Below, in pieces: positions 54,322 to 62,748 of a stretch of 64,000 nucleotides of DNA. Under the pieces are notes generated by a model, which saw nothing but the letters and a program-made list of their open reading frames with translations, had not been told where the DNA came from and ran no database searches. The position numbers and the translations under genes were made by a program. The stretch is from Caulobacteraceae bacterium (GTDB lineage: Bacteria > Pseudomonadota > Alphaproteobacteria > Caulobacterales > Caulobacteraceae): NCBI GenBank assembly GCA_025450315.1, contig JANWHQ010000091.1, positions 1-64,000 of the forward strand, in the 5' to 3' direction. Each line of letters opens with the position of its first letter. Position 1 is the stretch's first letter.

Positions 54322-55809
54322 ATGGCCGAACCTCTCCTGCTGGCCCTGGACCAGGGCACCACCTCCACCCGCGCCATCCTGTTCAACCGCTCGGGCCAGC
54401 CGCTGGCCACGGCGAGTCGGCCGCTCAGGCAATCCTACCCCGCCAGCGGCTGGGTGGAGCACGACGCCGAGGAGATCTTCGCGGCCTGCGTGGAGGTGCT
54501 GCGCGAGGCGGTGCAGACCTCGGGCCACGGCCCTGGCGAGGTCGCCGCCGTCGGCATCACCAACCAGCGCGAGACGGTGGTGGTCTGGGACCGGTCCAGC
54601 GGCCACCCGATCCATCCGGCCATCGTCTGGCAGGACCGCCGCACGGCGGAGATCTGCGAGGGCCATAAGGACGCCGAGGCCGAGGTCTCGAGGATCACCG
54701 GCCTGCTGATCGACCCCTATTTCTCGGCCACCAAGATCGCCTGGATCCTCGATCATGTGGACGGCGCGCGCGGCCGGGCCGGGCGTGGCGAGCTCCTGGC
54801 CGGCACCATCGACAGCTGGGTGATCTGGAAGCTGACTGGAGGAGCAGTCCACGCCACCGACGCCACCAACGCCTCGCGCACCTTGCTGTTCGACCTCGTC
54901 CGCCAGGCCTGGTCGCCCCGGATGCTGGAGCTGTTCGGCGTGCCGGGCAGGGTGCTGCCCGAGGTGCGCGACACCGCCGGCGACTACGGTGAGACCACCC
55001 CGGACGTGCTCGGCCGGCCGGTCCGCATCTCTGGGGTGGTCGGCGACCAGCAGGGCGCGCTGATGGGGCAGGGCTGCATCGCGGCTGGGCAGATGAAGGC
55101 GACCTACGGCACCGGCTGTTTCCTGTTGCTGCACACCGGTCAGACCCGGCCGGTCTCCCACGCCCGGCTCCTGACCACCGTGGCGGCTCGGGTCGGGGGC
55201 AAGGCGACCTACGCCCTGGAAGGTTCGATCTTCGTGGCCGGGGCCGCGATCCAATGGATCGAGCAGGCGATGGGAGTCCAGGGCGGTCCCCAGGCGGTCG
55301 AGGCCCTGGCCCGCGCGGCGCGCGAGGGGCATGGCGTGGTGCTGGTTCCGGCCTTCACCGGCCTGGGCGCGCCCTGGTGGGACGCCGACGCCCGCGGCGG
55401 CCTCTTCGGCCTGACCCGCGACGCCGGCCTGGCCGAGATCGCCCACGCCGCCTTCGACGCCAGCGCGCTGCAGACGCGCGACCTGCTGGAAGCCATGCGC
55501 GCGGACGCGCCCGAGGCGATGGGGCCCCAGGCCGAGCTGCGCATCGACGGCGGCATGGCCAGAAGCGCCTGGTTCGCCCAGCGCCTCGCCGACCTGACCG
55601 GTCAGGGCGTCTATCGGGTGACCTACCAGGAAACCACCGCCCTCGGAGCGGCCCTGTTCGCCGGGCTGCAGGCCGGGGTCTACGGCTCGCTCGAAGAGGC
55701 GGCCGCCGCCCGGCCCAAGGGTGAGAGCCTGGCGCCGCGGCTGGACGCCCATGTCCGCGAGGGCGCCTACGCGCGATGGCTGGACGCGGTGGCCCGGGTC
55801 AGGAGCTGA
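54322..55809 (+). CDS. glpK: Glycerol kinase
   Basis: This 495-aa FGGY-family kinase phosphorylates glycerol to glycerol-3-phosphate. The landmarks are DQGTTSTRAILFNRSGQ, WVEHDAEEIFAA, GITNQRETVVVWDRSSGHPIHPAIVWQDRRT, GVVGDQQGALMGQGCIAAGQMKATYGTGCFLLL and FTGLGAPWWDADARGGLFGLT. No glpF or glpD is adjacent. The gene is transcribed away from DUF2336 and ends against the convergent GAF gene, with no gap. Confidence 0.96.
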   Translation: MAEPLLLALDQGTTSTRAILFNRSGQPLATASRPLRQSYPASGWVEHDAEEIFAACVEVLREAVQTSGHGPGEVAAVGITNQRETVVVWDRSSGHPIHPAIVWQDRRTAEICEGHKDAEAEVSRITGLLIDPYFSATKIAWILDHVDGARGRAGRGELLAGTIDSWVIWKLTGGAVHATDATNASRTLLFDLVRQAWSPRMLELFGVPGRVLPEVRDTAGDYGETTPDVLGRPVRISGVVGDQQGALMGQGCIAAGQMKATYGTGCFLLLHTGQTRPVSHARLLTTVAARVGGKATYALEGSIFVAGAAIQWIEQAMGVQGGPQAVEALARAAREGHGVVLVPAFTGLGAPWWDADARGGLFGLTRDAGLAEIAHAAFDASALQTRDLLEAMRADAPEAMGPQAELRIDGGMARSAWFAQRLADLTGQGVYRVTYQETTALGAALFAGLQAGVYGSLEEAAAARPKGESLAPRLDAHVREGAYARWLDAVARVRS

Positions 55810-56349
55810 TCAGGCCCGCGGCCCCTCGATGGCTTCGGCCGCGGTGTGGACGATGTGCCGGATCGCCTCCAACTCGTCGGCGGTGGGGCTGCGGGGGGTC
55901 CGGTAGTAGATGGCGAAGGTGCCCAGGATCGGCCGCGTGCGCCCTTCGATCGGCGTCGACCAGCAGGCGCGCAGGCCGTGGGCCGCGGCCAACTCCCGGA
56001 AATCGGCCCACAGGGGGTCGATGGCGATATCGGTCACATAGACCGGATGTCCGAGGTAGGCGGCGGTCCCGCAGGATCCGACCTTGGGCCCGATCTTCAC
56101 GCCGTCGATGGCGGCGCAGTAGTCGGCCGGCAGGGAAGGCGCGGCGCCGTGCAGCAGGCGCCGCCCCTCTTCGTCCAGCAGCAGGATCGAGGCCAGCATC
56201 TGCCCCTCGAACTGGACCTCGACGGTGGCCAGCAGCAGCTCGAGGATATGGGGCAGCGCCTCGCGGCCGGCGGCGACGTGGCGCGCTCGCGCCGCCTCCT
56301 CGGCGAGGGAAGCCCTGACACGCTCGGCCAAGATGTTCCTCGCGCCCAT
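55810..56349 (-). CDS. Standalone GAF domain protein
   Basis: This 179-aa protein consists mainly of one GAF domain (LLLATVEVQFEGQMLASILLLDEEGRRLLHGAAPSLPADYCAAIDGVKIGPKVGSCGTAAYLGHPVYVTDIAIDPLWADFRELAAAHGLRACWSTPI). It has a conserved GSCGTAAY motif, as in sensory GAF domains of two-component and cyclic-di-GMP proteins. No output domain is attached. The start at 56349 replaces the overlong track ORF. It ends one base after glpK, so the two genes are tightly convergent. Confidence 0.88.
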   Translation of the reverse strand: MGARNILAERVRASLAEEAARARHVAAGREALPHILELLLATVEVQFEGQMLASILLLDEEGRRLLHGAAPSLPADYCAAIDGVKIGPKVGSCGTAAYLGHPVYVTDIAIDPLWADFRELAAAHGLRACWSTPIEGRTRPILGTFAIYYRTPRSPTADELEAIRHIVHTAAEAIEGPRA

Positions 56350-56518
56350 ACGCCTCCCACCCGTTGCGCCCCGATGCCGGCTCGCCGGACAGACGCGGGC
56401 CAGACTCAGGGTTGAGAGCCGATCATGGCAGAGCTTGGCGCCTGGGGCCATTCGCAATCCCGCCGCACGCTTGACCCCCCGGTCGCGCCGCTTCAGGCTC
56501 CGGCGCGGAGGAACCACC

Positions 56519-57295
56519 ATGGCCGACGGCAATCTCGCAGGCATCGCCCCGCTCAAGGGCCGCGTCTCCGAAGCGGAGTGGCGCACGCGCGTGGACCTGG
56601 CGGCGCTCTATCGGCTGGTGGCGCTGGAGGGCTGGGACGACCTGGTCTTCACCCACATCTCGGCCCGAGTGCCGGGACCGGAGCACCACTTCCTGATCAA
56701 TCCCTTCGGCGTCTACTTCGACGAGGTGACGGCCTCCTCGCTGGTGAAGGTGGATCTGGAGGGGAACATCGTCATGCCGGGTCCCTACGGCATCAACCAC
56801 GCGGGCTATGTGATCCACTCGGCCGTGCACGGCGCGCGCGAGGACGCGAAGTTCGTCGTGCATGTGCATACCGACCAGGGCGTGGCCGTCTCGGCCCAGG
56901 CCGAAGGGCTGTTGCCGCTGTCGCAGCATGCGCTGGTGGTGCTGCCGCACCTCGCCTACCACGACTATGAAGGCATCGCCTTCAACCTCGACGAGCGTGG
57001 CCGGCTGGTGCGCGACCTTGGCGACAAGGCGATGATGATGCTGCGCAACCACGGCACTCTGGCGACCGGCGCCACCGCCGGCGCGGCCTGGATCGCGCTG
57101 TTCCACCTGGAGCGGGCCTGCAAGATGCAGGTCCTGGCGCTGAGCGCCGGCCGGCAGGGCGTGCTGATGGCCTCGGGCAGCGCCCAGGAGGAGGTCCGCA
57201 AGGTGGTGGATGGCGGGTTCGAGAAGATGTCCAGCCTGCCCTGGCCGGGCCTGCTGCGTCGCCTCGACCGCCGCTCACCGGGCTACGACGCCTGA
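56519..57295 (+). CDS. Class II aldolase/adducin family protein
   Basis: This 258-aa protein has the zinc-binding class II aldolase fold. Characteristic parts are WDDLVFTHISARVPGPEHHFLINPFGVYFDEVTASSLVKVDL, the zinc-ligand pair in KFVVHVHTDQGVAV and the later RNHGTLATG. Members split sugar phosphates or act on related carbonyl substrates; adducin-like ones may have no enzyme activity. The ATG at 56519 follows GGAGGAACC; the track ORF upstream part is unrelated. Confidence 0.92.
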   Translation: MADGNLAGIAPLKGRVSEAEWRTRVDLAALYRLVALEGWDDLVFTHISARVPGPEHHFLINPFGVYFDEVTASSLVKVDLEGNIVMPGPYGINHAGYVIHSAVHGAREDAKFVVHVHTDQGVAVSAQAEGLLPLSQHALVVLPHLAYHDYEGIAFNLDERGRLVRDLGDKAMMMLRNHGTLATGATAGAAWIALFHLERACKMQVLALSAGRQGVLMASGSAQEEVRKVVDGGFEKMSSLPWPGLLRRLDRRSPGYDA

Positions 57296-57354
57296 ACCGT
57301 CGTCACTCCGGGCCGTTTCGCGAACCGGCCCGCGCGCCGGCGCTTTGCCAAGGG

Positions 57355-58089
57355 TTGCCGCCCGGACGAACGGCGAAGAACCTGCCGCTCATCGTCATGC
57401 CCCATGGCGGTCCGATCGGCGTCTTCGATCGTCCGGGCTTCGATGCCTGGGCGCAGGCCTTCGCCTCACGCGGTTATGCTGTATTCCAGCCGAACCACCG
57501 CGGCTCCGGCGGCAGGACCGTAGCGTTCCGCCAGGCCGGCTTCGGCGAGTGGGGTCGAAAGATGCTGTCCGACATGCAGGACGGTGTCGCCGCCCTGGCC
57601 GCCAAGGGGATCATGGATCCCAAGCGCGCCTGCATCGTGGGGGCGAGCTACGGCGGATACGCGGCGCTGGCCAGCGTGACGCTCCAGAAGTCGGGCTATC
57701 GGTTCGCGGTCTCCGTCTCCGGCCCGGCGGACATGGCGTCGTTCTTCGATTGGGACGTCGACAAGCACGGCCTCTACACCGACACGACCCGATATTGGCG
57801 CGCAGCGACGGGAATGGACAAAGGCGGAGCCGGAGTCCTCAAGGCGATCTCGCCAACGGCCCACGTCCAGGACGCCGAGGCGCCGATCCTTCTCATCCAT
57901 GGTCGCGACGATACGGTCGTCCCCGTCGAGCAAAGCCGCGAGATGGCCGCGGCGCTCAGACATGCCGGCAAACCGGTCGACCTGCTGGAAATCAATGGCG
58001 GCGATCACTGGGAGCTGCATGAGGACGCCCGCCTCGCGACCATCACCAGTTCGGTGAACTTCGTACTGAAGAACGATCCGCCCGACTGA
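57355..58089 (+). pseudogene. Truncated S9 prolyl oligopeptidase-like fragment (catalytic domain only)
   Basis: This ~244-aa ORF starts abruptly at PPGRTAKNLPLIVMPHGGP, which in S9 peptidases is the beginning of the alpha/beta hydrolase domain. The entire N-terminal beta-propeller is missing and cannot fit, because the aldolase gene ends only 60 bases before. The catalytic serine (VGASYGGYAAL), Asp (HGRDDTVVPVEQS) and His (NGGDHWELH) are all retained. The start is a TTG without a clear ribosome binding site. I treat it as a gene remnant, although a functional hydrolase cannot be excluded. Confidence 0.7.
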
Positions 58090-58104
58090 GACGCCCTGGG
58101 CCGA

Positions 58105-59046
58105 CTACTCCAGGCCCGGCTCCAGCTTGGCGACGTCGTTGCCGTTGCGCTTGTAGAAGCCCGGCCCGTCGGGGCCGTTCTCGGACCAGTCGCCGGCCAC
58201 GTCGACGTTGTAGTTGTTGCCGGCGGCGTCATGCACCCAGCCGGTGCCGAGCTGGGCGTTGTAGTCGCCGACGATATCGCCGCCCGAACCCTTGCCGGTG
58301 GACCCCGCGCCGTGGCTGTCGCGGGGCGCGCGCCACACCGGTCCGGTGGACGGATGCAGGATGGCGGCGCAGCGCGTGGCCGCGGCCACCGCGCCCGCGA
58401 CCCCGATGGCGTGCGGTTGACCCAGGGGGGCGGCGGCGATGCGCATCACCACGCCATAGCCTTGTGGATCGGGCGCGCGGAACCTGTAGAGCAGCACATA
58501 GCCCTGCCGGGAGCCGGTGCGGAAGCGGATCGCCCGGTAGGGGCCCACGGGCTCCTCGGGACCGGCGGCCTGGGCCTGCTCGCCCGTCAGCACGCCCACG
58601 GCGTAGAAGGCGAAGGTCTCCGGCGTGCGGAACTGCGGGCCGTAGTAGCCGGCCGCCTGGCCGCCGCCGATGGCCACGCCGGCATAGCTGGCCAGCATCC
58701 GCCCGTCTCCCGAGGACAGGGTGAACACCGTGCCGTCGCGGTTCTGGTCGACGATGCGCCAGCCGGCCGGCGCGAAGGTGAGGCACGGGCCGCCCCGTAT
58801 CGGCTGCCGCGGGACCGGCCCGCGTCCCGTCGCCAGGCGCGCGGGGCCCCGCGCCGCCCGCGCGCTCCAGCGCTGGGCCACCGGCTGGACTCCGGAAGCG
58901 GGGAGGGACGCCAGCCTTGGCCGGGCGCCATGGCTGGCGAGCCCAAGGGCGCCGGCCCCCACGGCGATCACCGCCAGGCCGACGACGATCCTTTCCTTCG
59001 ACGGCTTGGCCGATAGCCAGTCGACGTTGCGGAAATCGAGCTTCAT
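58105..59046 (-). CDS. Membrane-anchored hypothetical protein
   Basis: This 313-aa protein has an N-terminal anchor segment (RIVVGLAVIAVGAGALGLASHG) after a short cytoplasmic start (MKLDFRNVDWLSAKPSK), a basic linker, and a periplasmic domain with CLTFAPAGWRIVDQNRDGTVFTLSSGDGRMLASYAGVAIGGGQ. It ends in an aromatic/Gly-rich tail (GWVHDAAGNNYNVDVAGDWSENGPDGPGFYKRNG). I recognise no family. It converges on the S9 fragment with a 15-base gap and is downstream of the ankyrin gene on the same strand. Confidence 0.78.
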   Translation of the reverse strand: MKLDFRNVDWLSAKPSKERIVVGLAVIAVGAGALGLASHGARPRLASLPASGVQPVAQRWSARAARGPARLATGRGPVPRQPIRGGPCLTFAPAGWRIVDQNRDGTVFTLSSGDGRMLASYAGVAIGGGQAAGYYGPQFRTPETFAFYAVGVLTGEQAQAAGPEEPVGPYRAIRFRTGSRQGYVLLYRFRAPDPQGYGVVMRIAAAPLGQPHAIGVAGAVAAATRCAAILHPSTGPVWRAPRDSHGAGSTGKGSGGDIVGDYNAQLGTGWVHDAAGNNYNVDVAGDWSENGPDGPGFYKRNGNDVAKLEPGLE

Positions 59047-59111
59047 GCCCGTCCCCCCAGAGAAGACCAGCGGAGGCTACCTCAGAATCGGCGGCCGCGC
59101 AGCGCGGCGGA

Positions 59112-60002
59112 TCACACCTCGGGCGCGGCGGCCGCCGCTCGGTCCAGCCTTTCCGCCAGATCGCGGAAGCCCGCCGCTGCGGCCAGTTCGGCGGGGGTCA
59201 TGCCACGCTTGTCGATGCTCGCCGGGTCGGCGCCTCGGGCCAGCAGCGCCTCGGCGATGGAGCCGCGCCCGCTGGCGGCCGCCCAATGCAAGGGTGTGCG
59301 CTTGTGCAGCACGTCGCGGCTCTTCGGCAGGTCTGGATCCTGGTCCAGCAGCAGCTCCAGACGCCCGTCGTAACCCCGGCTCGCGGCGGTGTGGGCGTCG
59401 ATCGGGCCGGCCGCCTTGTCCGCCCCGCCGTGACGCAGCAGCAGCTCGGCCATGGCCTCGTCGCCGGCGGCGGCCGCTTCGTGCCAGGGGGTCCAGGGCT
59501 TGGAATGGGCGGTGGAGCGGGCGTTGGCCAGCGCCCCGCCGCGCAGCAGCAGCTCGGCCACGTCCCGGCGGCCCGCGCCCGCCGCCGCGTGCAGCGGCGT
59601 GCCGCCGCACTGGCCCCTGGCGTTGGGATCGGCGCCGTGGTCCAGCAGCAGGCGCGCGGCCTCCTGGCGACCGCCCCGGGCGGCCTCGTGCAGCGGCGTG
59701 TCGCCGGCCTCGTTCATCGGCGAGGCCTTGGCGTCGTGGGCCAGAAGGGCCTGGACGCAGTCCAGATGGCCGCCGCGCGCGGCCAGGTGCAGGGGCGTGG
59801 AGCCGCCGTAGTCGCGAGCGTTCGCATTGGCGCCGGCGGCGAGCAGCAGCTCGACCACCTGCCCGTGCCCCGCCCTGGCGGCGCGGTGCAGCGCGCTCGT
59901 CTTGGCGTCCTTGAGCTCGCGGATGCGCAGCGGGTCGCCGGCCAGGATGGCTCGGACGGCGTCCGCGTCGCCCGCCTCTGCGGCTTCGTGCAGGTCGGTC
60001 AT
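59112..60002 (-). CDS. Ankyrin repeat protein
   Basis: This 296-aa protein is almost entirely ankyrin repeats, about seven to eight units of the form ALHRAARAGHGQVVELLLAAGANANARDYGGSTPLHLAARGGHLDCVQALLAHDAKA. Such proteins bind other proteins. No signal peptide is evident, so it is probably cytoplasmic. The start at 60002 follows AGGGAGGCG; the track ORF adds 27 unsupported residues. It is divergent from the prolyl oligopeptidase gene. Confidence 0.93.
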   Translation of the reverse strand: MTDLHEAAEAGDADAVRAILAGDPLRIRELKDAKTSALHRAARAGHGQVVELLLAAGANANARDYGGSTPLHLAARGGHLDCVQALLAHDAKASPMNEAGDTPLHEAARGGRQEAARLLLDHGADPNARGQCGGTPLHAAAGAGRRDVAELLLRGGALANARSTAHSKPWTPWHEAAAAGDEAMAELLLRHGGADKAAGPIDAHTAASRGYDGRLELLLDQDPDLPKSRDVLHKRTPLHWAAASGRGSIAEALLARGADPASIDKRGMTPAELAAAAGFRDLAERLDRAAAAAPEV

Positions 60003-60121
60003 CGCCTCCCTTTCGCCTGGGGCGGCCCCCGACCGCTCCATGGTCGGCCGGGCCCGGCTGGCGCGGCCCCTGAAGTCGTGCATAGCTGCCGGCCAATCAA
60101 GCCCTAGTCGGGAGCGACCCC

Positions 60122-62305
60122 GTGAACCAACCGATCGATCGCCGGACCCTCTTGAGGTCGTCGGCGGCCCTTGCCGCGTCGCTGAGCGCGCCGGCCCTGT
60201 CCCTGGCCCAGACCACGCCCGCCGGCCCGCCCGTCGCGCCGGTGAAGCCCGTCACCGAAGACCTGTTCGGGACCAAGGTGACCGACCCCTATCGCTGGAT
60301 GGAGGCCGAGGGGCCGGAATGGAAGGCCTACGTCCAGGGCCAGGCGGCCTATGCCAAGGCGATGCTGGATGCGATCCCCGGCCGCGACGCCCTGATCGCC
60401 CAGGTCTCGCACTATACCGGCGCGGTGGTCGTGGTCAGCGCCGTGCAGGTGGGCGGCGACTACATCTTCACCCAGGTCCGGCCGGCCGACGCGGAGACCT
60501 TCAAGCTCTATGTCCGCAAGGGGCTGCAAGGCCAGGACCGGTTGCTGCTGGATCCGGACACCTACGCCACAAAGGGCTCGCACGCCTCGCTCGACTGGTG
60601 GGCCGCTTCGCCGGACGGCTCGCACGTGGTGTTCGGGACCTCGCCCGGCGGCTCGGAGAAGTCCACCGCCCGCATCCTGGTCACCGAGACGGGCCAGCTC
60701 CTGCCGGAGACCATCGACCGCACCGAGGACGCCAGCCCGAGCTGGGCCGAGGACGGGTCGGGCTTCTTCTACAACCGCCTGCAGGCCGGCGTGGCCGACG
60801 ACAGCACCGACAAGTACAAGGACAGCGCGGCCTGGTTCCACCGGCTGAACACCGACCCCGTCGCCGACGCCAAGGTGCTTTGGAAGGGCTCCAGCCCCGT
60901 GGTCGGCATGACCGACGTCGACTTCCCGATCGTCCAGGCGACGGCCGGATCGCCGCTCGCCGTGGCGGCCGTGGTGTCCGGCGTGCAGAACGAGCTGGGG
61001 CTCTACGTGTCCGACGTGGCCGCCGCCGCGCACGGCCAGCCGGCCTGGCGCCAGGTGGCCCTGCCGGCCGACAAGGTCACCGGCATCGCCGTCCGCGGCG
61101 ACGAGATGTTCCTGCTGAGCCATGCCGGCGCCTCGCACTACCAGGTGCTGAAGGCCTCCGCCGCCCAGCCCAGCGTCGCCCAGGCCAGGGTGGTCGTGCC
61201 CCAGTCGGCGGCGGTGATCCGCAGCCTCGCGGCGGCCCGCGACGGGGTCTACATCCAGGAGCTCAACGCCGGCCTCGGCGGACTGCGCCGGCTGGGCTAC
61301 GACGGCCGCGTCACCACCATCGCCCTGCCGTTCGCCGGCTCCATCGACGCCCTCTACACCGACACCCTGCACGACGGGGCCTGGTTTCTTCTGCAGGGCT
61401 GGGTGCGGCCGACGGTGCTCTGCCACGTGGGCGCCGACGGCGTGGTGACCCAGACCGACATCGCGCCACAGCCCCCGATCGACGTCGCGCTCTATGCGTC
61501 CGAAGAGCTGCTGGCCCCGGCCCGCGACGGCGCCAAGATTCCGCTGTCGGTGATCTACAAGAAGGGTTTCAAGCGCGACGGCTCTGCGCCGCTGCTGCTC
61601 TGGGCCTATGGCGCCTACGGCATCACCGAGGACCCGTCCTTCATCGCCCGCTGGCTGCCGCTCCTGGACCTCGGCGGCGTGTTCGCCCTGGCCCACGTGC
61701 GCGGCGGCGGGGAGCTCGGCGAGGACTGGCACCTGGCCGGCCAGAAGCTGACCAAGGCCAACACCTGGCGCGACGACATCGACTGCGCCGAGTTCCTGAT
61801 CCGCGAGCGCTTCACCAGCCCCAACAAGCTGGCGATCATGGGCGGCTCGGCCGGCGGGATCACCGTCGGCCGGTTCATGACCGAGCGGCCCGACCTGGCG
61901 GCGGTGGTGTTCGACCTGGTCGGCGTGTCCAATCCGATGCGCAGCGAATTCTCGCCCAACGGTCCGCCCAACATCCCCGAGTTCGGCTCGGTGACTACCC
62001 CGGACGGCTTCAAGGCCCTGCGGGAGATGGACGCCTACCAGCACGTCAGGGACGGGATGAAATATCCTTCGGTGCTGCTCACCACCGGCCTGAACGATCC
62101 GCGCGTCTCTTCCTGGGAGCCCACCAAGATGACCGCGCGGCTGCAGGCGGCGAACGCGTCGAGGAATCCGATCATCCTGCGCGTGGAGACCGACGCCGGC
62201 CATGGCATCGGCTCGACCCGCGGCCAGCGCGACCGCGAGACCGGCGACGAGCTGGCCTTCATGCTCTGGCGCACCGGCGATCCGCGCTACCAGCCCAAAC
62301 ATTAG
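60122..62305 (+). CDS. Prolyl oligopeptidase family serine peptidase (S9A), exported
   Basis: This 727-aa enzyme begins with a Tat-like signal (DRRTLLRSSAALAASLSAPALSLA), followed by the N-terminal propeller cap (VTEDLFGTKVTDPYRWMEAEGPEWKAYVQ). The C-terminal catalytic domain carries the serine in IMGGSAGGITVGRFM, the acid in TTGLNDPRVSSWEPTKM and the His in TDAGHGIGSTRGQRD. It would cleave short peptides after proline in the periplasm. The start is a GTG. It is the full-length counterpart of the fragment at 57355, though they belong to different S9 subgroups. Confidence 0.95.
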   Translation: MNQPIDRRTLLRSSAALAASLSAPALSLAQTTPAGPPVAPVKPVTEDLFGTKVTDPYRWMEAEGPEWKAYVQGQAAYAKAMLDAIPGRDALIAQVSHYTGAVVVVSAVQVGGDYIFTQVRPADAETFKLYVRKGLQGQDRLLLDPDTYATKGSHASLDWWAASPDGSHVVFGTSPGGSEKSTARILVTETGQLLPETIDRTEDASPSWAEDGSGFFYNRLQAGVADDSTDKYKDSAAWFHRLNTDPVADAKVLWKGSSPVVGMTDVDFPIVQATAGSPLAVAAVVSGVQNELGLYVSDVAAAAHGQPAWRQVALPADKVTGIAVRGDEMFLLSHAGASHYQVLKASAAQPSVAQARVVVPQSAAVIRSLAAARDGVYIQELNAGLGGLRRLGYDGRVTTIALPFAGSIDALYTDTLHDGAWFLLQGWVRPTVLCHVGADGVVTQTDIAPQPPIDVALYASEELLAPARDGAKIPLSVIYKKGFKRDGSAPLLLWAYGAYGITEDPSFIARWLPLLDLGGVFALAHVRGGGELGEDWHLAGQKLTKANTWRDDIDCAEFLIRERFTSPNKLAIMGGSAGGITVGRFMTERPDLAAVVFDLVGVSNPMRSEFSPNGPPNIPEFGSVTTPDGFKALREMDAYQHVRDGMKYPSVLLTTGLNDPRVSSWEPTKMTARLQAANASRNPIILRVETDAGHGIGSTRGQRDRETGDELAFMLWRTGDPRYQPKH

Positions 62306-62408
62306 GCCGTTCGCGCGCAGGGGAAATGGGAGGGACGTCAGGCGTTGATCCTGAGGCGCGGGCGCCCGATAAGGGCCTGCCGTTTATATCAGTCCAGGAT
62401 ATTTCCCC

Positions 62409-62645
62409 ATGTCGTCTTCCCAGGATCCCTCCGCCCCGGCCGCCGAACACGGCTACGGCGGCGGCCGCACGGCCCGTCCTCTGTTCGCGCTGATTCCGAT
62501 CGGCATCCTGCTGGTGATCGTGCTGGCCATGCTGGCGGAAGGTCTGCACGTCATGACCTCGCCCTACGACTCCTCGGCGGGCGAGGCCGGCATCGCCCAG
62601 GCCACCACCCCGAGCGCCGGGCCCGGCGCGCTCACCCACGGATGA
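62409..62645 (+). CDS. Small single-pass membrane protein, 78 aa
   Basis: This 78-aa protein has a short polar N terminus (MSSSQDPSAPAAEHGYGGGRTA), one membrane helix (PLFALIPIGILLVIVLAMLAEGLHVM) and a small periplasmic tail (SPYDSSAGEAGIAQATTPSAGPGAL). I recognise no family. It lies ~100 bases after the prolyl oligopeptidase gene and ~100 before the S10 peptidase gene on the same strand, so it may belong with these exported peptidases. Confidence 0.65.
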   Translation: MSSSQDPSAPAAEHGYGGGRTARPLFALIPIGILLVIVLAMLAEGLHVMTSPYDSSAGEAGIAQATTPSAGPGALTHG

Positions 62646-62748
62646 ACCTTCGCCTCAGCGTCGAGGACGGGGCAGGGACGCCTCTTCAAATGCGGCGGAC
62701 TTCGTGCTTCATGCCTCGCTGATCGCATCCAGTGAGGGAATTCTACCC

